Shown: positions 1 to 11,800 of the stretch, piece by piece
How positions within the stretch are numbered: the stretch's first letter is position 1
Layout: each line of letters begins with the position of its first letter
Assembly: GCA_965644315.1 (NCBI GenBank)
Contig: CBFFRQ010000049.1
Span: 1-64,000 of the forward strand
DNA length: 64,000 bases
Origin: Caecitellus pseudoparvulus
Lineage: Eukaryota > Bigyra: Bicosoecida
Direction of reading: 5' to 3'
The notes under the pieces: generated by a model
What the model was told of the DNA's origin: nothing
Databases searched by the model: none
Seen by the model: only the letters and a program-made list of their open reading frames with translations
Program-made: the position numbers and the translations under genes

Positions 1-245
1 ATGTGGTTGGGGGTGGGTCAGGTTTGGTGCAGCTGGGTGAATGCTGGCACTACCTGCGACTGGCAAGCGAACCAAACTTACACATCATTTCCCGCAAGCT
101 CGCACATCCCAACTCCAACGCACGTCAGACCTTCACACTTTTGGCCACCCCAGACAAGCGTGGCGAGGCACCTTTTATGCAAACTTGACGCAGGCCAGGC
201 GCCTGTGAGAGCTGGAGCTTGCTGGAGCCGCTACGCTTGCCAGAC
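1..245. other. Window start, no gene recognised
   Basis: 245 bp upstream of the EF-hand gene. Short frames here show no family resemblance. It probably holds the promoter and 5' UTR of that gene and possibly the edge of a neighbouring gene outside the window. Confidence 0.4.
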
Positions 246-1056
246 ATGAGCGGTGAGGGCGGGGCTGCTTCCCCTGGACGGGAAGGCGAGGAGGTCGGGT
301 CAGGCCATGGCGGGGTACAGAGCAAGTACAGCATGAAGGACCATCTGACAGAGCACGAGCTGCGCGAATTCAAGGAGATCTTTTCCCTTGTAGACACCGT
401 GAGCACGACACTTCACGCTGTGCAGAGCTCGCAAACGCAGCACTGAGCTCCCCACTCCCCTGCTCAGGATGGAGGGGGCACAATCAGTGCTGGAGAGCTT
501 GCTGACTTGATGGAGACTCTCGGCATTCGTGCTTCTGATGTGAGGGCGGCATCGCATGCAGGTTGCGTTTCGCAGCGTTTCATCCGTTGCGCGGCCGTAC
601 GATGCAGGAGGAAATAGAGGCCATGATCGAAGAGATTGACGCAGACGGCAGTGGAGACATTGACTTTGATGAGTTTGTGGCAGTCATGAGCCGCAAGGTG
701 CGTCCCATAGGTCGAAACCCGTCGTTTACTGTGGCACACTCCACCCCCCGATCTGGCGTCAGGTTGAGACAAAGTACACAGCAGAAGAAGTCAAGGCTGC
801 ATTCAAGGTATATGCGAGCCTGGGACCTGACACTTTGCTCATCCGTCCAAATCCTCACCTCTGTCGTGCGCAGGTGTTCGAGGGAGCGGCACCCAAGGAC
901 CACATTCGTGTGGTGGATTTAGTTGACAGCCTCATGCGGTACGGCGACAAGAAGCTGACAAAAGAGCAGGCGCAGGAGTTAATCTCGCAGCTGGAGCCTG
1001 ACGGAAATGGCTTGGTGAACTATGCTGACTTTGTAAACATGATGCTCACCAAGTGA
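246..1056 (+). CDS. Calmodulin/centrin-like protein, four EF-hands, 5 exons
   Basis: Calcium-sensor protein of the calmodulin/centrin superfamily, 180 residues. Exons 246-398, 468-539, 608-697, 763-807 and 874-1056; the four introns are 65-69 bp. The first loop (DTDGGGTISAGE) is interrupted by intron 1 and rebuilt by splicing. The second loop (DADGSGDIDFDE) is canonical with a terminal Glu. The third (around VFEGAAPKDHIR) has lost its ligands, and the fourth (EPDGNGLVNYAD) ends in Asp. So two sites, perhaps three, should bind calcium. A Gly/Glu-rich leader of about 28 residues precedes the core; a shorter start at the Met of YSMKDHLTE (333) is possible. Calmodulin, centrin and related myosin light chains cannot be separated by eye. 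Flagellar genes elsewhere in the window make a centrin-like role possible. Confidence 0.85.
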
Positions 1057-1128
1057 TGGTCCACAGGTGTTGGGTCTCGCGCCCCGTTCAATGCACCCTG
1101 CCAACCAAGATCCTGAGCTCGAAACACC

Positions 1129-4100
1129 TCAGTACACATTCGAGCACTCCCGCGGCACCTCAGGAAGCCCGCCTGTGAGGAAGACATTGTCCAACGCAAT
1201 GCTCTCCCGTTCAATTGAGTGATCCCCTAAGATGAGCAGCTCCGAAACGGCACTCAGCACTTCGGCCATCTCGCACAGCGTGATGGCTTCATACTCATCG
1301 AGAGAACTTTCTGGCGTGCGCGCCCAAGCGCTTGGTGTGAGCGGGACGTGGAAGTTTGCCGGACCAAGTTGCAGATCAACGCTGGAGGTTGCGCCGCTGG
1401 CTGGGAAATGCGCCAACTCCACTCCACGGCCCATTCTGCAGGCAGCACAGCGAAGAAGCACCAATGGGGTCCGCGGGTTAAGGTTGGTTGAATCAAATGC
1501 GCCTTCGAATGAGCCTAGAGTGAAGTTGAGAGAGCCGTGCAGCGCAGGCAACTGCCTGCCCAAGTACGCTGCCGGTGCTGAAAAGTACCACCGGAAATCA
1601 TCAAGAGCTTGTGCACTGCTCCACTTGACTTGATCATCACTTGCAAAAATATACCTGTCAAGTGGCGGGTCAATGAAAGGCTCGTGCTGGAGACCTCCTG
1701 GCTCCCCGGGACCGGTCCGGGGTCCATTCTGCACGACCTCCCACCCCTGTCGATCAAGCTCGAAATCGGAAAAGGTCATGCCACCCTCTTCACTAAGCAG
1801 CCACAACTCGGCTGGGTTGGAGGCTGCTTCTCCGTCGTGTGCGTATGCCACAATGGCTCCGTACGATCGGGGCAACTGAGTCAGAGACGTGTCTGCCACG
1901 AACACCACGCGGCCGAGGGGGTCTGCCACGGGAGCTGGCGAAGACGCTGAAGCTTCGGAGATGACGTCCCCAACCATGGGCTCGTAGCCATACTTGCTGA
2001 AGACGTCAGTGATCTGGTGCAGTGCTCCACGCGCAGGCAATGCAGTGAGGTTCCAGCTCAACGCGTCCCCGTCCTCGTCCACGCCTGGGAGGCGCACCAG
2101 GAAGGGGCGCTGCTCAAAGGGCACTCTAACGCTGGTGATGGGAAGGAAGGGGGCTGTGTTCTCGGTCTGCGGCCTGTTATGCAGCTCCAGTGCGCTCAGG
2201 GTTGCGCTGATTGCCATGCCAACGTCTGAACTCAGGCTTGCGCCTAGCTGGCCCCCTGCAATGGCAACACGTGCCGACGCAGCCAGGGAAACGAGTGTGT
2301 ACGACTCACTTGGGGGCGCATACACATTGATGTCTGCAATGATGGTGTCTATCGTGCTCAGCTGCCGAGGAGCAGCTGGGACGTCGGTCGCAGACGTCAC
2401 TTGCTCCAATCGGCGGCGTTGCGTCGTGGCATCGCCACTGCTGCCAGCTACAAGAACCTGGGCTCCAGAGCGATCTGAGAAGGCAATCACCTCAACTGCA
2501 TCCACTCGCACACGCAGAAGGGCAGCGAGATTGAGCTGCACTGCAAGCTTGAGTGCGTGTGTGACCTGCTCCGGTCCAACTCCGGCCAAGGCAACCTGCA
2601 GAGCAAGTGTGGGGACCAAGGCGCAAGGAATATCGTTGCAGACCTCTGTTTGGATGGGAGATGGGCAGTTTTGGGCCCCCAAACTAAGTCCTAGGGGGGT
2701 TGTTACAATGCTGGCAGTCCGGTTGCGCTGTCCCGTGGGCGATCCACACACACGGCTGCATGGTCCCCACTGCCCAGGCGCCCCAACTTCACAGTCTCGA
2801 ACGACCGAAACCTCCACATCGATGTGCGCAAAAGTGGGGCCAGCCTCTGCAAAGTCGCTGACGACCACCCTGAAGAGCTTCCGAGTCGGGGCGAGGCCGG
2901 CTGGCGGCAAGCCGGCCAATACCAGTTTCCCGCTCTCCACAGAAGCATCAAGCCAGAGCACCTCAGCTCCGACTTCTGCAGCAGACAGATTTCCACTGTC
3001 GCCTTCTGCCTCGAGAGGGGGGAGCTGCACCCGCCCATTGAAGCGTTCGAATCCGCTGGCATACGCTGCCGCATAGTCCGGCCGCAGAGAGAAGGCAGGG
3101 TCCATGATGGCATTGTGTGGAAAATCGTCAGCAGTAGATGTTGCCTGTGGGTAAATGGGCTGGTCAGTGCCATTCCCATTCAACTGTGCCACAGCTGCCA
3201 CTTCACGAAGAGCCACAGCGTGGAGGCTGTCTCCCTCATTGTCCACGAACAGAGTGGACAGAGGAAACGCGGCCAAGAATTGCTTCCCCTCTGCTGCAAC
3301 TTGCCGCTCAATACGGCCGATAGCGACAGGCGGGGAGTTCAACCTGATCTGCACAGAGACGTTGCCGCGGACTCCACACGGAGTGTCCACAACTATGTAC
3401 ACGGTTTGTGTCCTCGCTACCGCTGCCGCCTCTGCCGAGGGCGTTCCCCGGATGACCCATGCATCTTGATCAAAGGTTAGCCAGGTCCCAGGTCCGTGTC
3501 CTTCGTTCTTCGGGAGCGCGACACTTGCGTTTAGAGGTGCACCTCCGGCGTGTGAAAACAGCCTGGCAGTGTCTGGGATGTGGTACACCCACTCTTGACC
3601 CACAACGGCCAGGCTCGGCACTGGAAGTGCGGAAACATTCGCTTCAACTGGAATGTACGCGCTCTCCTCGGCGTAGGTCGCGTACTCGGGATAGTCTGCA
3701 TAGGTAGCGTGCTGAGGTTCGCCCCCGCCGAGCCCAAGGTCGCCCTTGTAGCATGAGTAGGGGCTACCACTTGCTCCCAACAACCTCAGCCCATGCCAGT
3801 CAGCGGGTTGTGCAGCCTGAAGCTGGGTGTGTCTAGGGTCTGTCACTTCCTCTGCCGCGGCAACACCAAGGCTCTTCGAACCCTCCACGCCAGCCACCCG
3901 CCATGCTTCTCCGACAAGCACTCCTCCGACGTGCAGGCATCCAAGAGGACACTTACTATGCCCATCTTCAGTCGCCTCCAGACATGCGCGTTGCATGCTC
4001 TTCGATTGGGGGAGGCACCTTCCTGCATCACAGGGCAAAACACTTGTGCGTTTCACCGGCGCCAGCTTTGCATGAAACGTCCGCACCAGCGTAGAAGCAC

Positions 4101-4366
4101 CCCTCAGCTTGCAAGCATCCATCCTCGCTATCAATCTCTCGACATACTGCATCTTTGGAAGGTTTCCGCCCACGGCACGAAGCTGCACAAGGAGAAGCGC
4201 TATGGCTGTCAAGAGCGGAGCGAAAGATATACCCGCACTCAAACTGCGCACCCTCAACGAACGGCAGAGTGGCGCCCCCAACAATTCCCACGAAAAGCAG
4301 TGCTCTCACGAGGCGTGGTAACTGTAATGCCCATCTCGGGTGATTCCGAGCAGAGCACGCTGTCAT
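1129..4366 (-). CDS. Secreted mosaic protein: cadherin-like, TSP1 and laminin IV domains
   Basis: Predicted extracellular protein of 1,057 residues from exons 4366-4087 and 4022-1129, with one 64 bp intron. The upstream start supplies a signal peptide (core LVRALLFVGIVGGATLPFVEG). The open frame extends to 4284 in the downstream frame, but that start lacks a signal peptide. In order: Cys-rich segment (to about residue 150); an Ig/cadherin-like segment near 230 with GTWLTFDQDAWVIRGTPS, typical of He_PIG-type domains; another cadherin-like stretch (VDNEGD); a thrombospondin type 1 repeat at about 500-558 (WGPCSRVCG ... QNCP ... CNDIPC); another cadherin-like element (PGVDEDGDALSW); and at about 841-1045 a domain resembling laminin IV type A (WYFSAPAAYLGRQL, then a LDEYEAITL region). 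No C-terminal membrane anchor is visible. Likely a surface or matrix protein; ligand unknown. Confidence 0.82.
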
Positions 4367-4973
4367 GTTCTACAAGACGCTCTGGAGAAGTTGTGGCAGC
4401 GGCAGGGCCGTATCAAGTCGAAGACCAACGGCGCTTGGCAACCTAAGCGGGCCCAAAGAGTGGCTCTACATCTCTCATGAAGATCCTGGAATCTGTTGCG
4501 GCCGAAAATTGAAGAATTGGAGGGAGCGCTGCATCGCAACCTGCGGACCGAAGACCAGCCTGTGCGCGAAGCACCGAGACACCCATTTTTGTCACGTGTG
4601 TGCTTGTTCTGGTGACTGCATGGGGCTGGCAACTTGTGGCATGCAAGACTGTGCGCTCTCACTCTTTGTCAGGGAGTCTCGTTTTCCTTGCTTCTTGATC
4701 GCTGGCTTGTGAGCCTGGACGCACTTCGCACTCTGGTTCAATTTGTTCATTCCCACAATCATTCCTCACCAGCACCGTTTCTTCCCTCAGTGCCTACCCC
4801 ACCTACTGTTCGTAGTCCTTCGTCCCCGTTTGCCTACGCCTGTCATGCAATGCTGCCGAGCAGCCGCTCTGGCATGCTCGCAAGCACTTGTCCAGCCTTT
4901 GCTTCACTGCCCACCCCGCCTCCCTCCTTTCAGGTCATCCCACCACCCAGAAGCACCTTCGCTTACTTTAAAC
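4367..4973. promoter_or_regulatory. Divergent intergenic region
   Basis: About 600 bp between the divergent secreted mosaic gene and the VOC gene. No frame here looks coding. The right half becomes rich in C and T toward the VOC start. An AT-rich patch at 4498-4510 (GCGGCCGAAAATT) stands out against the GC-rich background and recurs almost exactly upstream of UTP10. No TATA box or tRNA was recognised. Confidence 0.4.
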
Positions 4974-5802
4974 ATGGCTGATGCTAGTTCTAGTGCAGGT
5001 GCGTTGTTGGTCACCCCCCCCCCGCGAGATCCGGTGTCTCTGCTGCACCCAGCAGCGGGCAAGCATGGTCCGCGTGTGGCGTGGTGCGGCTTTTCATCGA
5101 CCGCTCGCTCAATCCACCGTGCTCGCGTCTCCCCTCATCCGTGCTCGAGCTGTCGTTTGCAGGCAAAGTCCCGGACCCTAATGCCACGGGTTATCTCATC
5201 TCAGAACAAGCCCGCAAACACACGGCTTGGGTGGTGAAGGTGCGCGGGAGCATAGTAGCCGCATGTCTGCGCGAGGTGGCATAGGCCTCATGACGTTCTC
5301 CGTCTCATGCACAGGTCTTTGACGGTACCGTGGAGTGGTTCGGCACCATTAAGTCAGACCCGACACTTGTCATGCACGCCTCTGTGTGCTTGTCGAACAA
5401 GAGCAAGGTGCGGCAGCCTTGTTCATGTGCTCCTTGGCAAGTGGCCACCCACAGTGCCTGGCATCACAGGTGTACCTCGGGTCGAAGGGGGTGGAAAGCC
5501 ACCCTGACCAAGAGACCAACCCAGCCGACAAGTTGACTGATGCAGACTTTGACTGGGCCAGCCTGGCAGACTTGCCTGCTGCAGCCTCGAGTGGCGCGAG
5601 CGAAATCAAGATGTGGACCATGTGGGACGCGCCAGAGAAGGTGGATGCCGTGTTCAAGGCGGCAGTCAAGGAGGGGGCGAAGACGCTCGCGGAACCAGCC
5701 GATATGCCATGGGGCATGCGGTGGGCAGAAGTGCAGGATCCGTGGGGAATCAAGTGGTTTCTGACTGCTGAGCTGAGCGCTGCAGGGGGCAGCAGCGCCT
5801 GA
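4974..5802 (+). CDS. VOC/PhnB-like glyoxalase-fold protein, 4 exons
   Basis: Small protein of 175 residues, exons 4974-4998, 5163-5239, 5315-5407 and 5470-5802. The last exon holds the clearest signal: a VOC-superfamily half (DAPEKVDAVFKAAVKEGAK, then DMPWGMRWAEVQDPWGIKW) resembling PhnB/3-demethylubiquinone-methyltransferase-like proteins. These are metal-dependent or metal-lost dioxygenase/glyoxalase folds; the substrate cannot be inferred. The ATG lies in an AAACATGGC context like other starts here. Intron 1 is 164 bp, about twice the local norm, so a small extra exon could be hidden in it. The other introns are 75 and 62 bp. Confidence 0.72.
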
Positions 5803-5861
5803 TGTGCGGGCCGGAGGGGCTGAGTGAAGCTGAAATGCATTGGCGCAGCCCGCGTCTGCGA

Positions 5862-8800
5862 TCACCGAGTCAGGAATTCCTGCAGAGACTCCCCCGACAT
5901 TTCCTCCAAGCTGCGCACCAAGGCGTTGGTGCACGCCTCCACTTCCGGGTCCGCGTCTTCCATAGCCTCGGCCAGGAAGGGAATGGTCTCTGGCAGCAGC
6001 ACGAGGGCATCCTCCCGCCCACGCACGAAGACTGTCTGCACACCCCACAGCCCCGCCAAGCGAACGCGAGGGCGGGAGTCCCGCGTCAGCATCAGCAGCG
6101 AGTGGTTCAGTCGCTTCCACAACATGTCGTCGCCCAGCGCAGTGACCAGGGAGCCCAGGACAGGCAGCAAGTACGCCTGCACGAACGCCCTGTAGCCGCT
6201 TTGAGCTGCCCCTGCGTGTTGTCCCAGGTCGCGCTTGGCGGCAGCAGCAGCGGCGGCTGGGGAGTCCTCCGGCACCGTTCTCGGCACGGGGACAATGGAG
6301 CCCACGAGGGCGTTGGGCGGGCCAGCCGCCGCCGAGAGCGGCAGTTCAAACTGCGCCACGAGGGGAATGAGGATGTGTTGTAGCCTCTCCTTGTTCATCC
6401 ACTTCTCGGCATCGTTGGTGGCCAGGGCCGCGAGGCAGCCCAGCAGGCAGCAGCGCAGGGAGTGGCTTGCCGAGGGCAACACCTCTGCCGTCCCGGCCGC
6501 AAGGTCTGCATGCACCACCGGCCGGGCGGTGTGCTCCATGGCCAGGCTAGCCCGCATGGCAGCGGCAGGGGCGCGGCGTGTGCTGCCGTTGGCTCGCACG
6601 GCTGGGTGCAGGGAGGCAGCCCATGCACCCGCGTCCTCCACCTCGCTGTCACTGTCACTGTCGCTGTCACTATCAGCACTGCCGCTGCCCGAGGCTGTCT
6701 CACCCCCTTCATCCTCCTCACTCGCATCCTCTGTCTCAGAGTCCGAGGCGGAGCTCGGGGAGGCGGACATGGACCGCCGGGGCTTCTTGGCGGCGTCTGA
6801 GTCATCTGAGGAATCATCGTCGCTGGCATCTGAGTGGATCTGGGCACGGGGACGCTTGACGCCCCGTGCTCCACCGGCGTTATCGCCGGCCACAGCCGTT
6901 AACGCAAGCAGCTCCGCTGCCAAGTCGGGCAGGAGTGCCTCGTACATGGGCACTGCGATGGACTTGAGGGTGTGGGTGAGGCCGGCCAGCAGGCGGTAAA
7001 ATGAGATGCGGCGGCACAGCCCCGCGAAGGCGAAGGTGGCGGCAGCAGCTGGCGAGGTACCCTGCTCAGCCAGGTCCAGCTCTGGCCCGTCGGCGCCTTC
7101 GACACCCCAGACACCGACGCCCTCCGACGCCAACGCGAGGTCTGCGTCCTCAGCACTGCGCCAAGCGGTCAGGCGCAGCAGCAGTGGTCGCAGCTGGCTC
7201 TCGGACAGGTGCAGCACCAGCGCCAAGAAGGCGTCGATGGCGGCCCCTTCCACTGCGGTGCAGCCGGCAGCACCCACGTCGGCCGCCTGGCCTCGCAGCC
7301 AGCGGTAATCCAAAGCTGTCACCACCATGGCGTGCACTTGAGTATGCAGCGGCGCCACGTCCGCGCGTGCCAGCGCCTGCACAGCGCCCCGCAGGACAGC
7401 CAGGGCTGCCACGGCCGAAGCGGGCGTTTCGTCTGCAGCCCAAGGCAGCACTTCCTTCAAGTGCGGCAGCAGCACGCGAGAGGGGATCTTGCCGGCGACA
7501 GCCTCGCGAATGCTGCTGGCTGTTTCCTGCATGCTGCGGCGCAGGGCGGAGGACGCGGCGCCTTGTCCTGATGCTGTGCTGGCGGACGAACCTGAGCCGC
7601 CGCTGCTGGCAGTGCCACTGCTGGCCGTGGAGGCTGCATCGTCGCCCTCGCTGTCGCTGTCGCTGTCACTGTCGGGCTCCTCAGTCGCAGCCAACTCGAG
7701 GTGCGGCGTGGGCAGGGCTGGCAACAGGGCAGGGTGCAGTGTGAGGCGCAGCAGCGGCTTGACGAAGCGGGAGAGGAACTTGGGCATGTGACTGGCCACG
7801 GCGGCCAGAGCTGTGAGAGTGTTGCGCAGGGAGGTGCCTGCCACCTCCTCCTCCTCGGCGGAAGCCGCAGACACGACGTCCGAGAGCAAGTCCTTGCCGT
7901 CTGCCAGCAAGCGTGGCATGAGAGTGGGGAAGTGCTGAATGAGGAGAGGTGGCGCCTTGGCGATGAGTGTGGACAGGGCCAGGGCACAGGTGGAGCGCAG
8001 CGCGGGGGGCTCCACCTTGACGTCAGCTGGTCCAGCGTCCTCTGCTTCGGGAGCTGGCGTGGCGCCCTCTGCCCCACGGCGCGCTCGGGAGCGCTGGCCG
8101 CGAGACCGACCTCGCCCCGCGCTGGGCTTGTCGATGGGCTCCCCAGAGTCCAGCACCACCACGAGTGCGTGTGCCGCGGCGGAGAACTCCGCGGCATGGT
8201 CCTTGGCAAAGTGCCCCGCGAGGATGTGCAGGGAGAGGGCAGCAGTGGTGCGGGTGGGGATGTCCTCGGCCTCCTCCGCACCTTCCTCCTGTGCATCCCC
8301 ACGCAGCACGGTGACCAGCTCTGATACCAGCTCCAGGTACAGCGCGACATCTTCCTCTGCCAGGCCCGCCTCCACATCTGCCTCCAGGCGCCTGTTCAGG
8401 AACACCAGTGCCCGCCGCCGCACAGTGGGCGTGGATCCCTGCAGCAGCAAGGACACCAGTGCGACGAAGGCCGAGACGGGGAGGAGGTCGGACAACGCCG
8501 TGAGGGCGCCATACGCGGCATCCACCACCGTGGACCACCACTTGCATGCAGCAGAGGTGGAGGGGGAGGGGGGGGCATGCCTCGCCACCTCCAGCGCGGC
8601 AGCTGCACTGGCAAGAGAGCTGAACAGCCCATCTGCTAAGTGCAGGTAGGCTGATTGGAGCTTGGACATGGAGCTGCCACCCTTGCGTGCGGTGGAGGCA
8701 GCGACAGTGACAAAGGCATGCGACGTCAGGAGCTCCTGGGTCGCCTGCAGCCCAGCCAGGACGAGGGCCTGCCCCCCTGCCGTGTCCAGGACAGCCTTGC

Positions 8801-11800
8801 CACCCTGGTTGAAGCTGTCCAGGGCGTGCTGGATGCCAGCGCGCACCGAGGCGGGCAGAGATTGGGCCTTGGCAGGCGTGGACGCTTCCACGTGGTTGAG
8901 CAGGCCCGACTTGAGCAGGGACGCGTCGTCCCCCGTGGCCAGGCCCAGGAAGGTGCGCGCTGGGCTTGGAGGCGCCACGAACGCGGCCCGGTCTTGCACA
9001 CACGCTTCCAGGGACGCGCCGCCCTCCTCCTCCTCCTCCGCTTCCTCGCCAGCAAAGCGGCTCACGAGCCAGCGCGTCCCAGCCACCACCTCCACCAGGC
9101 TGGCAACTTGCCCTTGGATGGGCAGGCACGCTGCGACGTCCAGGGCAGCGACAGTGGGGGGCGCATCCGGGCGCGCCTCGTGGAACCGCACTGCCTGGGA
9201 CAGCAGCATGGTCATGAGCCCGCCTGTGAACTGCGCTGCCAGGGCGGCCTGGCGCCCCTTGCGCTGCTTAGAGGTGACCTTGTTGCCAGCGCCAGCCGCC
9301 TCGGTGACAGCCCGCGCGTCCACCAGTGCCTGTGAGGCGGCCGAGGTGGAGACGAGGGTGGACAGGAGGTGCGTCACCCCCCCAGCGGGCAGAGCATCCA
9401 CCATGGCTGTGAACACGCGCAGGAGGTGGGGCAGGGACAGGCCGACGCTGGGCCCGTGCGTGACGACGCAGGGCACAATGTAGCCCAGGATGCTCGCCAG
9501 GGTGTGGAAGGCAGCAGTGGATGCGGCGCCCGAGACGACGTCAGCGCTGGTGCCCACTGCCAGGAACACTGGCAAGATGCGGCGCAGAACGCCCTTGGGC
9601 TGCAGGGCGGCGGCTGTCGCCAGGACACGCAGTGCAGCTGTGCGGGCCTGTGCCGAGGCGGCACCCAGGATAGTATCCACGATGGGGCCCAAAAAGGCAG
9701 GCGGCACCAGGGCTGCGGCAGGCTGTGGGGCGCCGGTGCCCTGGGCAGGCGCCAGGCGCGCCAGCAGGGCGTGTGTGGCCGCCAGTAGCAACTGCAGGGC
9801 AAACTCCAGGGTCTGGGTGCAGTCTTGCGCCAAGGGGCTCAGGGCAGACGCGCGCGCACCCTCGATGTCCTGGGTGGTGTCCACCCCTGCGGCCGCCAGG
9901 GCTGCCCACAACGGCGCCAGTCCAGTCACCATGTCAGCTGTGGCGTGCAGGAGGGGTGCCAGGAGGCCCTCCACCCCCTGCACGGTGTCACCTGCGCCAG
10001 GGGGCGCCTCGGCCCCCGTCGCGTCAGGGTGCACCGCCACCACGCCGACCTTTGCCACCAGCACCTCGGCCACTACAACAACCAGGCGGGTGGCTGCGAC
10101 GGCCGGCACTGCTCCCACGGCAGCCACCGCAGCCTCTGACCAGTCGGACTTGCCTGTGGGGGCGAGGGCAGCCAGCAGGGGCGGTGGGCAGCCGCTTGGA
10201 GCATCATCGGCCTTCTTGGCTGCTGCTTTGCGTGCTTTCTTGGAGGATGGCGTGGCGGCCTGGCTGGCACTGGCCACTGCGGCGGGGCCTGCCATGCCCA
10301 GTGCCTGCAGCCACCAGACCAATTGAGAGGCGGGCAGGCGCCTGGACACCAGCACTGCACGGGCTGCGACAGCTGCCGGCGTGGACCCCGCGCTGATCTG
10401 GTGTGTCAGCCACACCAGCAGTGCGTCTGCTGCGGTGCGGGGCCCATCGCCCTGCAGGCTCGGCAGCGCCTCCAGGAGGCTCGCGGGGGGCGGCACCTCG
10501 GCGGCGGCCTCCCACAGGTCCTGCGTCAGCACGCCCCCTGCCAGGCTGTGCAGGGCCAGGTCTTCGTAGCTGCGGCCGGCGGCGTCCTGCACGGCAAAGG
10601 TGGCGCAGGAGTCCCCCACAGCGCTCATGTGCTGCACCAGGTGCAATGCCCCTGGGACACCCTCACCTGCCTGGATGCGGGCCAGGGCACGGGCTTGGGA
10701 GCAGGAGACGGTCAGCACTTCGGCCTGGTGGGTAGTGGCCTGTGAGGCCTGAGCCGCCTGCAGGTCATCCAGGATGGTGTGTGCCAGCGCCTGCAGGGGC
10801 TCCCACACGACACCCGGCTTGACGCGGGCAAGTGCCCCCGCCAAGGCGCCAGACACGTGTGGGGCCGACGCGTAGGCAGTCTGTGCCGTGAGCGCCAAGG
10901 CCTTGGCCAGAGCTGCTGCCTCCTCCTCCGGCAGGGACAGGGCCTCCACGGCAGAGGGCAGGTCTCCGTCCACACTGGGCTTGCGAGAGCGCTTCTTGCC
11001 CTTGCTTGCCCGTGCGACTCGCCGGGCAGCCTGCGCAGCACGCTTTCCCCCACCAGTACTGACACTTCCCAGCAAGACCCCCAGGGCGTTCTTCGCGGCA
11101 TCAGAGTCACTGCTCAGCTCAAGGCGCAGCGCGACAAGCTTGGCTGTGGCACTGGCAGTGACGGCGAGGGACACGCTGGCAGCTGGCTCGGCGGACGCCG
11201 AGGCCACCGCGCCCAAGTCCTCTGCGGAGATGCCAGCGGCCACCAGCTGCCCGGCGATGCCGGCAAGCGCCTCCAGCGCGTCGCATGCTGCCGCCCGCAC
11301 GGCGGACCGCGCGTTGCCGAGGAGCAGGCTCAGCAGGAACGGCAGGAGCGCCAGGAGGTGGGGCAGCTCCCCCATGCCCCCCGCACCCCCTTCCTTGACG
11401 GCGAGCAACACTGCAGGCTTGTGCAGGGCTGCGGCCGGTGCTGCGGCGGCAGTGGCTGCCGACTCCGACGAGGCTGACCGGGAGCGCCGGCGACTGGGCG
11501 TCTTGCGGGGCGCTGTGCACGTCCCCAGCTGGCTGGCGACGGCGACGAGGAGGTCGCAGAGCGCCAGCAAGGCTGCGTGGGCCGCCAGAGGGGGCACCGT
11601 GGCGGAGGGCGCCGTGACGAGGGTGGACAGCACGGGTGTGGCACAGCCCCCCACTGCGGAGGAGGATTCCCCACCCACAGTCACGCTGGAGGGCGCGGCG
11701 GTGCCCTCTGCCGCGTCGGCAATGGAGGGCAGCGACGCCGTGCCAGGTCGCAGCAGGCGAGCCAGCAGCGCCTGGCGGTGGCCCGCTGGGACGCTGGGCG

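Noticed and set aside
2703-3179. Plus- and minus-strand short frames over the laminin-IV/TSP1 gene
   Set aside because: All are shadows of the domain-bearing minus-strand frame.
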